A DNA stretch of 47,379 nt from Williamwhitmania taraxaci. Lineage in GTDB: Bacteria; Bacteroidota; Bacteroidia; Bacteroidales; Williamwhitmaniaceae. The notes beneath the pieces are model-generated. The model worked only from the letters and a program-made list of their open reading frames with translations, did no database searches and was not told the origin of the DNA. The DNA is taken from contig NZ_FMYP01000027.1 of NCBI RefSeq assembly GCF_900096565.1, positions 1 through 47,379 on the forward strand. The letters run 5' to 3'. The translations under genes and the position numbers were made by a program. This document shows, one piece after another, positions 16,631 to 26,243 of the stretch; the first letter of the stretch is position 1, and every line of letters begins with the position of its first letter.

Positions 16631-18274
16631 ATGAGCCCAACTAAATTATTCAGCCGCTTCTTAATCATCCTGCTGCTTATTCCAATAGCCAGCTGTATAA
16701 AGAGTGAGGATTTTGACTTCGACAAGTTGAAACAAATTGAGTGGAACCCTACCCTCGCCGTTCCTTTAGTTTCCTCGGATCTCAGCATTATGGACATGAT
16801 AAAACAAACTGGTGATTCATCAAACTTTACTGTTGATGGACAAGGATTTGTTACATTGGTTTACAAGGATAAATTATTCTCTATCAAACCAATGGAAAAC
16901 TTTACGATCCCAACCTTTTCAAAAAGTTTCACCCATACCATTTCTGTCGCAGAAGCTGGCCTATTAGCTGCGAACGGCTCCTTGGATATTGATATCCCTA
17001 TTGAAATAAAACTCACCCCTGCCGATACAGTTCGTATTGATTCTATGCTATATACAAAAGGAAACTTATCTTTTGCTATATCCGGAAACATTACAAATAG
17101 TGGAATGGTAATGCTTAGTGTTCCAGAAGCAAAAAAGGCAAATGTGGGCATCTACAAAATAATTACCCCAATCAGTAATGGGACAACCAATATCGACTTA
17201 TCTGGCTATAAATTTGACCTCACAAAAGTTCCGGGCAAACCAAGTACCATCATGATGAGTACTAGAATTGTCCTAAAGCATAATCCTTCAAACCCATTAA
17301 CTGGTAAGCAAATCACCATTAGTGTTACTCAAAATACTGAAAGTATAGAATCTGTATCAGGTTATTTAGGAAAATTTCACCTCATTGATGGTCAGAAAAA
17401 GACGAGTATCAACCTCTTCAACAACGCCTTCAGTATTGGTAAATTCTACTTAGTAAACCCCTATTTTATTTTCACCTTTACAAACTCCATTGGATTACCC
17501 GTAAAAATGAACTTTATTGAAATAACGGGTAAAAGCAACATGCCCGGATCCACGCCAGTAAACATTGTTGGCAAACCAGGAATCCCCAGCAACTTTACAT
17601 TAGGAATCCCAACATATACAGAACCGGTTAAAGTAACTCAAGTAAGAATTGAAGGAGTAACAGCAGGGAAACAAATATCAGACCTGCTAAACGAGTTAAA
17701 GCCAGGTAGCCTCTCATACAGCTTTTACAGCTTAACCAACCCCGGCGGAACTGCCCCTGGAGGAATCCCCGCGATAAACTTCCTCCGCGACGACAGCAAG
17801 CTCGATATCGACGTTGAATTCGGGTTACCCCTTTATGGCGCCGTTGAAAACTTCGCCATTCAAGATACCTTCGACTTTAAGTTCGACAACATCGATGAGA
17901 TCGAAAGTTTGCTCTTCCGAACAATTATCGAGAATGAATTTCCTCTAGAGGCTAAAATGCAGGTAATATTTACCGATGGCAACTTCAATAGGTTAGACTC
18001 GCTTGTAACGTCTACAGTTCCTACCGACCAAATAATTATTCCAGCCGGAGAAGTAAATTTTGTTACCGGTGCTTTAACGAATGCCAAAACAAAGACTACC
18101 GATTTTCTCTACTCCAAAGCGAGAATTACAAAAATCACAGGAGCTGAAAAAATCTTAGTAAGAGGCCTCTTGAATACCAGCGGTGCAAGTAGCAACACAA
18201 ACATCAAGATATACAACACCTACAAGATGAAGGTAAAGTTGGCTGCGCAGGCGGAAATTAAAAAGAAAATTTAA
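16631..18274 (+). CDS. Lipoprotein of unknown function, paired with a DUF5723-OmpA protein
   Basis: A 547-residue protein with a lipoprotein signal peptide: hydrophobic core LFSRFLIILLLIPIASC with the lipobox IASC, so Cys22 is the likely lipidated residue. The rest is rich in beta-prone repeats of 60-90 residues (for example KGNLSFAISGNITNSGMVML and NKIKIYNTYKMKVK-like C-terminus) with no recognised enzyme motif. It lies 20 nt upstream of the large DUF5723-OmpA gene, so the two are probably co-transcribed and may form an outer-membrane complex. A TAAATTTG box (16604-16611) upstream is a possible -7 element. Function unknown. Confidence 0.7.
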   Translation: MSPTKLFSRFLIILLLIPIASCIKSEDFDFDKLKQIEWNPTLAVPLVSSDLSIMDMIKQTGDSSNFTVDGQGFVTLVYKDKLFSIKPMENFTIPTFSKSFTHTISVAEAGLLAANGSLDIDIPIEIKLTPADTVRIDSMLYTKGNLSFAISGNITNSGMVMLSVPEAKKANVGIYKIITPISNGTTNIDLSGYKFDLTKVPGKPSTIMMSTRIVLKHNPSNPLTGKQITISVTQNTESIESVSGYLGKFHLIDGQKKTSINLFNNAFSIGKFYLVNPYFIFTFTNSIGLPVKMNFIEITGKSNMPGSTPVNIVGKPGIPSNFTLGIPTYTEPVKVTQVRIEGVTAGKQISDLLNELKPGSLSYSFYSLTNPGGTAPGGIPAINFLRDDSKLDIDVEFGLPLYGAVENFAIQDTFDFKFDNIDEIESLLFRTIIENEFPLEAKMQVIFTDGNFNRLDSLVTSTVPTDQIIIPAGEVNFVTGALTNAKTKTTDFLYSKARITKITGAEKILVRGLLNTSGASSNTNIKIYNTYKMKVKLAAQAEIKKKI

Positions 18275-18294
18275 CCTACAAACCATAATACCAT

Positions 18295-20826
18295 ATGAAA
18301 AAGTTTTTGATCTCAGGCCTTGTAGGTGTCGCATATCTCTTGTTTACTGCACCTGCTATCGCTCAAACAGACTTTACCATGTACCACATGCAGCTGGTTC
18401 CTTACCGAATCTATCAAAACCCTGCTCTGGTTCCCCAGGCTCGCTCTTTTGTTGGCCTGCCCATTATATCGTCCATATATTTTCATGGATCAAATGCATT
18501 TAGCTACAACAATATAATTAGCAGAACACCAGATGACTCTCTCAAGGTTGATATTCCTAAACTGCTAGGTAAGCTTAGCGATAGAAACTATCTTTTTACA
18601 AACTTTGATGTCGATCTTCTCTCCTTTGGATTTAGGGTAGCCGACACCTACTACATTACCTTTTCTGCGCGTGAGCGAAGCATGTTTAGGTTTATGTATC
18701 CTAAGGATCTAATTAACTTTGCATGGCAAGGCAATGCGAATATTGGCCTTGGTAAGGAGCTCAACTTCGCTCCAAAGTTCGACGCAATGGTATTTGATGA
18801 GTTTGCGCTAGGACTAGCCCAAGAAGTGGACGATAAGCTAACTGTAGGGTTTCGGTTTAAGATCTTAAACGGGCGTGCCAACGTGAATACATCACGTGCA
18901 AAGGCAAGTATGTATACCGATCCTAACGACTTCAGTTTTAGATTAACCTCCGACATATTGATTAGAACTGCAGGAATCGACAGTGCAGACAATCAAAGTG
19001 CACGCGACCTAATTTTAGGCGGTAATCATGGCTTTGGAATTGATCTTGGTGCCACCTACAAGCTAAACAGCCAGTTTTCATTCTCGGCCAGCGTTCTCGA
19101 TCTTGGCTATATCAATTGGAAAAAGCAACTGCTCACCTATAAAAGCCAACGCTCCGGAGAGGTAATTAACTTCAACGGTGTAGATATCAACGATTTTATT
19201 AGCAAAGATAAAAACTTAGGTGATGCATTTCAAACCGTATTGGATTCACTAAGCGACCAGTTTAAAGTTGACACCGTGTATAACCAATCCTACAAAACAT
19301 ACCTTCCCACAAGGTTTTATGCCGGTGCCGATTACAACATCAACGACAAGAATACTGTTGGACTTCTCTTTCATGGCCAGTTCTTTGATAAAAGGCTAGT
19401 TCCGTCCTTGTCGGTATCTTACTACACACAGCTTGGCCGCGTGTTAGGTCTTTCGGCTTCTTACAACATAATGAACAGAAGTTACAACAATGTTGGCGTT
19501 GGCCTATCATTAAACTTGGGCGCCATGCAAATTTATGCTACCACCGACAATATTCTTGCAATACCATATTACAAGTCGGCTCAAAATGCCCAATTTCATA
19601 CCGGAATGGTTTATACCTTCGGACGAAAACCAAAGGATAAGGACAAAGATGGTGTAGTTGATAAGATGGATGAGTGTCCCCTCATACCCGGATTAGAACA
19701 GTTTAAAGGTTGCCCTGATACCGATTTAGACGGCATTCCCGATAAAGACGACCTTTGCCCCAACGTGCCAGGAACCGCAGCCAATAAAGGCTGCCCCGAT
19801 CGTGATGGCGATGGCGTTTACGACCAAGTTGATGAGTGCCCCGATATGATTGGTTTGGCAGAATTTAAGGGCTGCCCCGATACCGATAAGGATGGTATTA
19901 CCGATAAGGACGATAAATGCCCCAACGATTCCGGAAGCGTAGCTCTTAATGGTTGCCCTGATCGTGACGGTGATGGAATTGTTGATCCAGAAGATAGATG
20001 TCCAGAAGTTGCCGGTCCTGCTGAATTCTACGGCTGTCCCGATACTGACTTAGATTCAGTTCCAGATTACCTCGACCGCTGTCCAGCTGAAAAGGGACTA
20101 TTTGAACTAAAAGGTTGTCCAGATAGAGACTACGATGGCGTTCCCGATATTGACGATGCTTGTCCAGATTCCACCGGTAGTTCATTACACAAAGGTTGCC
20201 CCGATAGCGATGGAGACGGATTGTTTGATGAGGAAGACCGATGCCCAACGGAACCAGGAACATTAGAGTTACAAGGATGCCCTTGGGCCGACTCCGACAT
20301 GGATGGAATTAAGGATGCTGAGGATGCATGTCCAAACGCAGCTGGACCAATTGAGAACAAGGGATGCCCCTACTCCGACTCCGATGGCGATGGTATTATC
20401 GACAAGGAGGATAAGTGTCCATTAACCCCGGGAACAGTTGAGAACCATGGATGCCCTGAGATAAAGAAGGAGGAGCAGGAGGTGCTCAACACTGCTTTCT
20501 CCAACCTCGAATTCCAATCGGGTAAGGATATTATTAAGTCTGAATCGTTTGCTTCTCTGGCAAATCTTGCCGACTTGATGAAGAGTAAATCGGAATGGAT
20601 GCTTAAAATTGCCGGACATACCGACAGTCAAGGTAACCGCACCATGAATATCCTCCTTTCGAGGAAAAGAACCCTCGCTGTCAAGAAATTTCTTGTAGCG
20701 AAAGGCATTGCCGACTCCAGAGTTGTCGCCGAATGGTATGGACCAGACAAGCCAATTGCCGACAATAAAACTCCGGAAGGAAGAGAAAAAAACAGAAGAG
20801 TTGAAATGGAGATTCTTTTTAAATAA
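18295..20826 (+). CDS. DUF5723 outer membrane protein with TSP3 repeats and OmpA C-terminal domain
   Basis: An 843-residue protein. Signal peptide ends near AIAQ (residue 24). Residues about 25-445 form a predicted beta-barrel of the DUF5723 type (opening MQLVPYRIYQNPALVPQARS, ending MVYTFGRK), related in style to PorP/SprF barrels. Residues about 446-720 hold ten thrombospondin type 3-like calcium-binding repeats (DxDxDGxxDxxDxCP). The last 120 residues are an OmpA peptidoglycan-binding domain (NLEFQSGKDIIK, AGHTDSQGNRTMN, LSRKRTLAVKKFL, EKNRRVEMEILFK). It should sit in the outer membrane, anchored to the cell wall by the OmpA part. Likely function is structural or as partner for surface proteins; the upstream lipoprotein is the obvious candidate. 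Confidence 0.85.
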   Translation: MKKFLISGLVGVAYLLFTAPAIAQTDFTMYHMQLVPYRIYQNPALVPQARSFVGLPIISSIYFHGSNAFSYNNIISRTPDDSLKVDIPKLLGKLSDRNYLFTNFDVDLLSFGFRVADTYYITFSARERSMFRFMYPKDLINFAWQGNANIGLGKELNFAPKFDAMVFDEFALGLAQEVDDKLTVGFRFKILNGRANVNTSRAKASMYTDPNDFSFRLTSDILIRTAGIDSADNQSARDLILGGNHGFGIDLGATYKLNSQFSFSASVLDLGYINWKKQLLTYKSQRSGEVINFNGVDINDFISKDKNLGDAFQTVLDSLSDQFKVDTVYNQSYKTYLPTRFYAGADYNINDKNTVGLLFHGQFFDKRLVPSLSVSYYTQLGRVLGLSASYNIMNRSYNNVGVGLSLNLGAMQIYATTDNILAIPYYKSAQNAQFHTGMVYTFGRKPKDKDKDGVVDKMDECPLIPGLEQFKGCPDTDLDGIPDKDDLCPNVPGTAANKGCPDRDGDGVYDQVDECPDMIGLAEFKGCPDTDKDGITDKDDKCPNDSGSVALNGCPDRDGDGIVDPEDRCPEVAGPAEFYGCPDTDLDSVPDYLDRCPAEKGLFELKGCPDRDYDGVPDIDDACPDSTGSSLHKGCPDSDGDGLFDEEDRCPTEPGTLELQGCPWADSDMDGIKDAEDACPNAAGPIENKGCPYSDSDGDGIIDKEDKCPLTPGTVENHGCPEIKKEEQEVLNTAFSNLEFQSGKDIIKSESFASLANLADLMKSKSEWMLKIAGHTDSQGNRTMNILLSRKRTLAVKKFLVAKGIADSRVVAEWYGPDKPIADNKTPEGREKNRRVEMEILFK
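19633..20460 (+). repeat. Ten TSP3-type calcium-binding repeats in coding sequence
   Basis: Ten copies of an about 25-27-residue unit, each with DxDxDG..D..D.CP followed by a G...GCP tail. The repeats are divergent at DNA level, so they are old and not a recent tandem expansion. Confidence 0.8.
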
Positions 20827-20863
20827 GAAGATCTTCTCTCTAAGTTAGTGGCCTCGGATTATT

Positions 20864-20943
20864 CCCAGTGTGAGCAGAAAGCGATAACGAAATCCTTTCT
20901 CACAGCTTACAACACACTGGGTATTATCTGGGGCTATTTTTTT
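20864..20943 (+). terminator. Long structured terminator after the DUF5723-OmpA gene
   Basis: CCCAGTGTG (20864-20872) pairs with CACACTGGG (20913-20921); inside, GTGAG-CAGAAAG faces CTTTCTCAC. The structure is followed by GGGGCTATTTTTTTT (T-run 20937-20944). It is longer than a normal terminator and lies about 40 nt past the stop codon. The rest of 20945-21172 shows nothing I can assign. Confidence 0.55.
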
Positions 20944-21172
20944 TAGGATGTAAGGAATTACGTAAGATATAGGTCAAATTTGATTCTATTCCTTTCTGAA
21001 TTAAAGTATTGTATCAAACATTGGTAACTGGTTACAAACATGTTAATTGTTCTTAGTCCAGTTTCTCTGATTATACTCTGACTAACTTCTATTTCAAAGT
21101 TGAATTAACTTCGGTCCCCCGACTACAGACACTAACTCCAAATTACAATATCTGCCATTTTCAAATCGGCAA

Positions 21173-21952
21173 CTATTTCGCCCACTTCAACTCCATCATC
21201 ATTAGGGTGGCTACATTTATGCCATTCACCATCCCAGGGCTCCATTTTGGAGATGCGGATAATACCTTAATTGCTTCGCGCGAGAAAGCGGGATGACTGC
21301 TGCGTACAATAAACACCTCGCGCAATTGCCCATCACTTCCAATAGTAAACCGCACGACAACCCTCCCTGGAATGGGCTTTGAGGCAAGTTCGGACGGATA
21401 AATCAACTTGGCACTAATATACTCTTGAAAAGTGGTATCCGTAAGGCTGAACTTGGGGCGCAATGCTCCACCTTCGATGGCGGATCGATCGAGACTTTCT
21501 GAAGAGATGTAATGCATCTCCTCCTTGGTTTGAATATGACTTATGCCACTATTCTGCTCTGCTTGAATGTTGATCTTTCTATTCAAGAGGTATGTTCCAC
21601 TTACAACCAAAACAATAGCCACAAGAATAATAGAGACTACAAGCGAAACGGATCGAACGCCCAATCGGAATCCAACTCCACGCGATTCAGGCAGAAAGTC
21701 ACTTGGCCGCAGTTGCCGCAAAGTGGTTCGCACTACGCGAAGGTCGTTATCCAAAGATTGACCCTCCTGCGCCAACGGCTTCAATCCTTCAATGGCCAAT
21801 TGGCATAACTCGCACTGCTCGACATGCGCAGTCACCAAGTCGGCACTGGCCTTACTCATTTTGCCCTTTAGATACAGCACAAGCGAATCATTGTTTATGC
21901 AACCCGAGGGCGAAAAAATAGAATTATTATGGCTGCTATGCATCTGTTTCAC
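21173..21952 (-). CDS. Anti-sigma factor-like protein fused to a TonB C-terminal domain
   Basis: A 259-residue protein with three parts. The N-terminal cytoplasmic part (about 1-95) has a zinc-binding anti-sigma signature, H43-x3-C47-x2-C50 with C18 upstream, as in zf-HC2 ZAS domains. One membrane helix follows (about 101-123). The periplasmic part ends in a TonB C-terminal domain (about 175-259: YPSELASKPIPGRVVVRFTI, DGQLREVFIVRSSHPAFSRE, then PKWSPGMVNG). It overlaps the end of the sigma factor gene by 17 nt and is therefore its probable partner. The TonB domain could sense or energise an outer-membrane receptor. ATG at 21950-21952; a second ATG three codons later is possible. Confidence 0.8.
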   Translation of the reverse strand: MKQMHSSHNNSIFSPSGCINNDSLVLYLKGKMSKASADLVTAHVEQCELCQLAIEGLKPLAQEGQSLDNDLRVVRTTLRQLRPSDFLPESRGVGFRLGVRSVSLVVSIILVAIVLVVSGTYLLNRKINIQAEQNSGISHIQTKEEMHYISSESLDRSAIEGGALRPKFSLTDTTFQEYISAKLIYPSELASKPIPGRVVVRFTIGSDGQLREVFIVRSSHPAFSREAIKVLSASPKWSPGMVNGINVATLMMMELKWAK

Positions 21953-22547
21953 CCTCCAACATTAACTTCAAGTTGCGCTTCCCATTCTGAACATGGCTCT
22001 TGACCTGCATAAAACTAAATCCAGTTATTTCACAAATCTCTTGATACGATTTCCCTTGCAAATAGAGTAAGTTCAAGCAAATATTCTGTTCCATCTTTAG
22101 TTTTTCCAACCCATCAACCATCTTTGTGAGCAGCACTTCCTTTTCCAAATGGTTTTCCATTTCGCCCTCGTCGGATAAACCGGGAAAGTATGTGTGACCG
22201 TAGGCTTCATCGTCGATGCTTACCATTTTATACTTAGCCTTACGGAAGTGAAGGTAGCATTCGTTTCGTGCCACAACCAACACCCATGCCTTTAGGCTTC
22301 TAACATTGCTCTCGGCAAGCGATCGGAGTAACTTCTCGAATACAGTAAGCACCAGATCCCGCGCCACTTCACTATCCTTAACCAAGTTGCGGCAAACACC
22401 ATACACCAAGTGCGAATACCGATTGAAGATCTCCTCCATGGCCTGCTCACTGGCTTGTTCGGTAAATATCCTTACCAACTCCTCGTCAGTTAGACTGGAA
22501 AAATCGGGAACATTACCCTTTCCTTTCGATTTAAAAAGTAGAAACAA
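21936..22547 (-). CDS. ECF-type RNA polymerase sigma factor
   Basis: A 203-residue sigma-70 family protein. Region 2 is visible as LVRIFTEQASEQAMEEIFNR, then NRYSHLVYGVCRNLVKDSEV and the VFEKLLRSLAE and WVLVVARNECYLHFRK segments; region 4 is near the C-terminus (LKMEQNICLNLLYLQGKSYQ, EICEITGFSFMQVKSHVQNG). It redirects RNA polymerase to a specific promoter set. The adjacent, overlapping downstream gene encodes a membrane anti-sigma factor, so activity is probably set by a signal at the envelope. The divergent gene is a TonB energy transducer, consistent with a nutrient-uptake regulon, although targets cannot be seen. Confidence 0.88.
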   Translation of the reverse strand: MFLLFKSKGKGNVPDFSSLTDEELVRIFTEQASEQAMEEIFNRYSHLVYGVCRNLVKDSEVARDLVLTVFEKLLRSLAESNVRSLKAWVLVVARNECYLHFRKAKYKMVSIDDEAYGHTYFPGLSDEGEMENHLEKEVLLTKMVDGLEKLKMEQNICLNLLYLQGKSYQEICEITGFSFMQVKSHVQNGKRNLKLMLEGETDA

Positions 22548-22803
22548 TGGATACCGTTTTTTTAATGGGAGGGAAATTACGCCATTTTATTCAGATGCCC
22601 AAGTTAAATTTCGATTAACCAAGCGATGCCAACTATATCTGTTTCTCAAACGCACCTTGAAAATATACTTATCTCTCAGATAATATGGGCGTTTATCCTT
22701 CGTCTGAAAATAAAATAAATAAAGAAACAAAATATTTGTGGAAAAATAGATAAACGGAACTCATTTAAGAAAAGAGAAACATTTAACCTTTAAAACAACC
22801 ATT

Positions 22804-23499
22804 ATGGAATCCAAGAAAAGCACCCGCGCAAATCTAGAAACGAAAAAAGGAATGTTCTTCCAATTTGGTTTACTAGTAACCATCGCTGCCAGCTTAGCTG
22901 CCTTCGAATGGTCCTCCCAACCCGATTTTAAATCGGTAGAATACACTGGAAATAGCAAGATTGATATAGATCTGATAGATATACCAATTACCGTAATGGC
23001 TAATACTAAAACGCCTCCCCTGCCTCATGTAAATACGGAAATTGTTATTGTTACCAACGAAAAGGAAATTCAGGATGACAAGTTGGATCTTTGGGATGGA
23101 GAAGATACAAAAATTGATATTTCTAAACTCCCATACTGGAGTGAGCCAAAACCAGAAAAACCTGTTGATGAAGACATAATCATCTACGTTCCATCCGAAT
23201 TCCCAAAGTTTAGAAACGGGGGCACCGAGACATTTATGGCCTGGGTATTCGAGAACTTAAAGTATCCAGATATTGCCATTGAGGAACATATGGAAGGAAC
23301 TGTATACATTGGGTTTGTGGTAAACAAAGAAGGATATATGGAAAATGTAACGATCAAAAGAGGTGTTGATCCCATCCTCGACAAAGAAGCCTTAAGGGTA
23401 ATTAAAAGTTGCAGGGAACATTGGACTCCCGGGCTGCAAGGAACAAGAACAGTAAAGGTTGGCTTTACAATCCCAATCAAGTTTAAATTGAACAACTAG
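22804..23499 (+). CDS. tonB: Energy transducer TonB
   Basis: A 231-residue inner-membrane protein with a single N-terminal helix in the usual Bacteroidota setting: KKSTRANLETKKGMFFQFGL then AAFEWSS. The periplasmic spacer is rich in acidic residues and Pro, and the C-terminal TonB domain is clear (GTETFMAWVFENLKYPDIAI, EGTVYIGFVVNKEGYMENVT, EHWTPGLQGTRTVKVGFTIP). It transmits proton-motive force from ExbBD to outer-membrane receptors. It is divergent from the ECF sigma gene with a 256-nt gap, which suggests that the two could share regulation. Followed by a strong terminator. Confidence 0.9.
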   Translation: MESKKSTRANLETKKGMFFQFGLLVTIAASLAAFEWSSQPDFKSVEYTGNSKIDIDLIDIPITVMANTKTPPLPHVNTEIVIVTNEKEIQDDKLDLWDGEDTKIDISKLPYWSEPKPEKPVDEDIIIYVPSEFPKFRNGGTETFMAWVFENLKYPDIAIEEHMEGTVYIGFVVNKEGYMENVTIKRGVDPILDKEALRVIKSCREHWTPGLQGTRTVKVGFTIPIKFKLNN

Positions 23500-23513
23500 A
23501 ATCAAAAGCAAAG

Positions 23514-23546
23514 AATCCCCGCAGCAATTGCCTGTGGGGATTTTTT
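23514..23546 (+). terminator. Terminator after tonB
   Basis: AATCCCCGCAG (23514-23524) pairs with CTGTGGGGATT (23532-23542, one G-T pair), followed by TTTTTTG. It lies 15 nt past the tonB stop codon. Confidence 0.85.
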
Positions 23547-23598
23547 GCGTGAGCAAGTAGATTAAAGCACAAATGTCGAAAAAACAATTTCGTTCAAC

Positions 23599-26127
23599 TT
23601 AAATCTTCCCGTTTCGCTTGAGATGGGCTAAGACCATTCTTATCTCGCCAAAAGTAGCTAAGTTGCCTAGGTTTCGTCTGGCATCGCCAACAGAATCAAT
23701 ACCTTTCGAAATAAAATAATCGGCTACAAGAAGTATCTTCTCCTCCTCCAAAACCTTATAAACCTCCAAGTCGCCCGAAAGAATAAACTCAGCCAGATGA
23801 CCTTGAATAGTCGAAAGGGATAGACTACGCTCAGCGGCAACCTGATCCGGTGTAAACCCCTCCTTAATTAATACCAGCGTGGTCTTCTGCGAATCGCCCT
23901 TAGCGATTTTTGTTTTACGGCTTGGTTTCTTGTCCACTTGCTCCTCTTCATCCTGTTTTGCAGCAAACAGATTTGGAGAAACCGCAGCAACCTTGTTCAA
24001 TCCATACTCGCCACAGTATGCATTAATAATCTCTAATAATTCGCCTCCAAACTGCTTTGCTTTCTTTGCTCCCATGCCCTTTATCGCCTTCAACTCCGCT
24101 GATGTTTGGGGCAACTTCGCCACCAACTCAACCATTGTTTTTTGGGGAAGAACCATATACTCGGGAAGTTCCAGTTCGTCGGCCTGTTGGTCTCGCCAGC
24201 TCCTAATAGCCGAATAAAGTTTTGGATGCTTAACTCCGCCTAGACTAAAATCGCCTGCACCGCGCTTAAAGGGCTTTGGCGCTGGTTTAGTGAGTGAAGC
24301 TTTCGCTCGGGCATTCAAATATTCATTCACTCTAAAACCCTTCTTGCAGGCATCGAGGCAAGAGAGCTTTTGTCCAACCAGTTCAAATAAGTTTCCTTTG
24401 GCTTCAGTTACCGTTTTTTTGACAGCCTTATTATCGCTCTCCACTGCAAGCATTTCTAACGGTTCGGATAGCAAAGCCGCACACTTATCCCAGAAATAAG
24501 CCGATGCTTTAACAATTCGTTCCTGAAGGGCGTCGTTATGCTCATACTCGCCTTTTTGCTGCAAGAGTTGGCTAATTTGCAGATTAAACTTATCGGAAAC
24601 ACCAACAACCTCGGCCCTTACCTTAACAGAAATTTCATGAACGGTGGCCTCCATTCCCACATGCAGGCTCGAGGAATGCTCTTTTACAACTTTTAAAAGG
24701 TAGAGCAGTCGCCGGTATATGGGTAGGAAATCGAAAAGATCGGATATCAAGGATTGCTCGTAGGAACGCTTCGACTCCTCCAGTGCATCTTGGTTGGGCG
24801 GGTTCATCTCAATTTCTCGTGTAACAGCAGCCACCGAGATATCACTCTTAATGCATCGCTCCGAAATGGGTGAACTGAGCACCAACCCTTCCAATGTTTT
24901 GCAACGGCTGAGTGCCACATAAACCTGACCATGCGCAAAGGCAGCATTAGCATCAACCACAGCTTTCTCGAAAGTAAGACCTTGGCTCTTATGAATGGTT
25001 ATGGCCCATGCAAGCTTAAGCGGGTATTGGGTAAAAGTTCCTACCACAGTTTCCTTAACCTCGGCTGTTTGCTCATCGATGGAGTAGCGGTAGTTCTGCC
25101 ACTCCGTTTTTCCAACAGGTATGGTAGCATGATCGCCGGGGCATTTCACATGAATTACCTCATCATCAATATCCTCCACCTGTCCAATCTTGCCATTGTA
25201 GAAAAGTTTATCCTGCGAACTGTCGTTGCGCACAAACATAACCTGAGCACCAACCTTAAGCCGTAGCTCAAAGTCGGTTGGGTAAGAATACTCCGGAAAC
25301 TCATCCTTCACATCGGCTTTAAAGAAAGCCTCCTTAGCGGAAAGCAGATTCAACTTATGGATATTCAACTCTTGTGCCTGACGATTATGGGTTGTAAGGG
25401 TAATGTACCCTTCATCGTTATTAAGGTTGAATCCAGGAATGTAGCGCTTATTGAGTTCATGCGTAGCATCGGCATCGAGACAATTATCCCGCACCTTATT
25501 CAGAATGTCGATGAAGTGACGATCGCTTTGCCTGAAAATGTGCTTGAGCTCCACCGATACATACCCAACACGCTTCAGGGCTATACTGCTAAAGAAGAAC
25601 GCGGTATCGTAATAGCGTTGCAACAACCCCCACTCATCGTCCTTTACCACTGGAGCCAGCTGCTGCAAATCGCCAATCATAAGTAGCTGCACACCTCCAA
25701 AGGGTTTTGTTTTATCCCTAAAACGACGAAGAACCTCATCGATCCCGTCAAGCAGATCGGCCCTAACCATACTAATCTCATCAATGACCAGAAGATCGAG
25801 GCTCTTAATGATATTTATCTTTTCGCGACTAAAGCGCTTAACCTCCACTTTTTCGGATGCACTACGGTCATTCTCCTCGGCAATACCAGAAGGAATATGT
25901 GGGCCAAAGGCCATTTGAAAGAAGGAGTGTATGGTAACCCCACCAGCATTAATGGCTGCCACACCGGTTGGTGCCACAACAATTAGACGCTTGAGGGTCT
26001 GCAATTTTAAATTATGCAAAAACGTGGTTTTCCCGGTACCTGCTCGGCCGGTGAGAAAAATATTTCGGCCGGTAAACTGCACGTAATCTGAGGCGAGCTG
26101 CAACTCCGGATTATTTATGAATTCCAT
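23599..26127 (-). CDS. PIF1-like AAA helicase with HRDC and helix-turn-helix domains
   Basis: An 842-residue helicase. Walker A is at GRAGTGKTTF (about 27-36), followed by VVAPTGVAAINAGGVTIHSF and Walker B in LLVIDEISMVRADLLD, then GGVQLLMIGDLQQLAPV and the C-terminal helicase motif AWAITIHKSQGLTFEKAVVD. This set identifies the PIF1/RecD2-like superfamily 1B. A C-terminal HRDC domain (around 655-715, IKGMGAKKAKQFG) and a helix-turn-helix of the HTH_40 kind (around 760-800, EGFTPDQVAAERSLSLSTIQ) follow, an arrangement common in Bacteroidota. Roles in DNA repair or replication fork maintenance are likely by family. It is transcribed alone on the minus strand. Confidence 0.9.
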   Translation of the reverse strand: MEFINNPELQLASDYVQFTGRNIFLTGRAGTGKTTFLHNLKLQTLKRLIVVAPTGVAAINAGGVTIHSFFQMAFGPHIPSGIAEENDRSASEKVEVKRFSREKINIIKSLDLLVIDEISMVRADLLDGIDEVLRRFRDKTKPFGGVQLLMIGDLQQLAPVVKDDEWGLLQRYYDTAFFFSSIALKRVGYVSVELKHIFRQSDRHFIDILNKVRDNCLDADATHELNKRYIPGFNLNNDEGYITLTTHNRQAQELNIHKLNLLSAKEAFFKADVKDEFPEYSYPTDFELRLKVGAQVMFVRNDSSQDKLFYNGKIGQVEDIDDEVIHVKCPGDHATIPVGKTEWQNYRYSIDEQTAEVKETVVGTFTQYPLKLAWAITIHKSQGLTFEKAVVDANAAFAHGQVYVALSRCKTLEGLVLSSPISERCIKSDISVAAVTREIEMNPPNQDALEESKRSYEQSLISDLFDFLPIYRRLLYLLKVVKEHSSSLHVGMEATVHEISVKVRAEVVGVSDKFNLQISQLLQQKGEYEHNDALQERIVKASAYFWDKCAALLSEPLEMLAVESDNKAVKKTVTEAKGNLFELVGQKLSCLDACKKGFRVNEYLNARAKASLTKPAPKPFKRGAGDFSLGGVKHPKLYSAIRSWRDQQADELELPEYMVLPQKTMVELVAKLPQTSAELKAIKGMGAKKAKQFGGELLEIINAYCGEYGLNKVAAVSPNLFAAKQDEEEQVDKKPSRKTKIAKGDSQKTTLVLIKEGFTPDQVAAERSLSLSTIQGHLAEFILSGDLEVYKVLEEEKILLVADYFISKGIDSVGDARRNLGNLATFGEIRMVLAHLKRNGKI

Positions 26128-26243
26128 GCGTAAACCTATTTTGGAAGAAAGCGAAAGTTACAGAAAATTCGAATTATGGCCAACCATTGTGGTCAAATCA
26201 AAACTTTAAAAAAACAGAAAAACGGTGTTAGACAAAAAAACAA

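Noticed and set aside
19633-20460. A CRISPR-like or tandem DNA repeat in 19633-20460.
   Set aside because: Periodicity comes from protein repeats (TSP3) with divergent codons; it is coding sequence.
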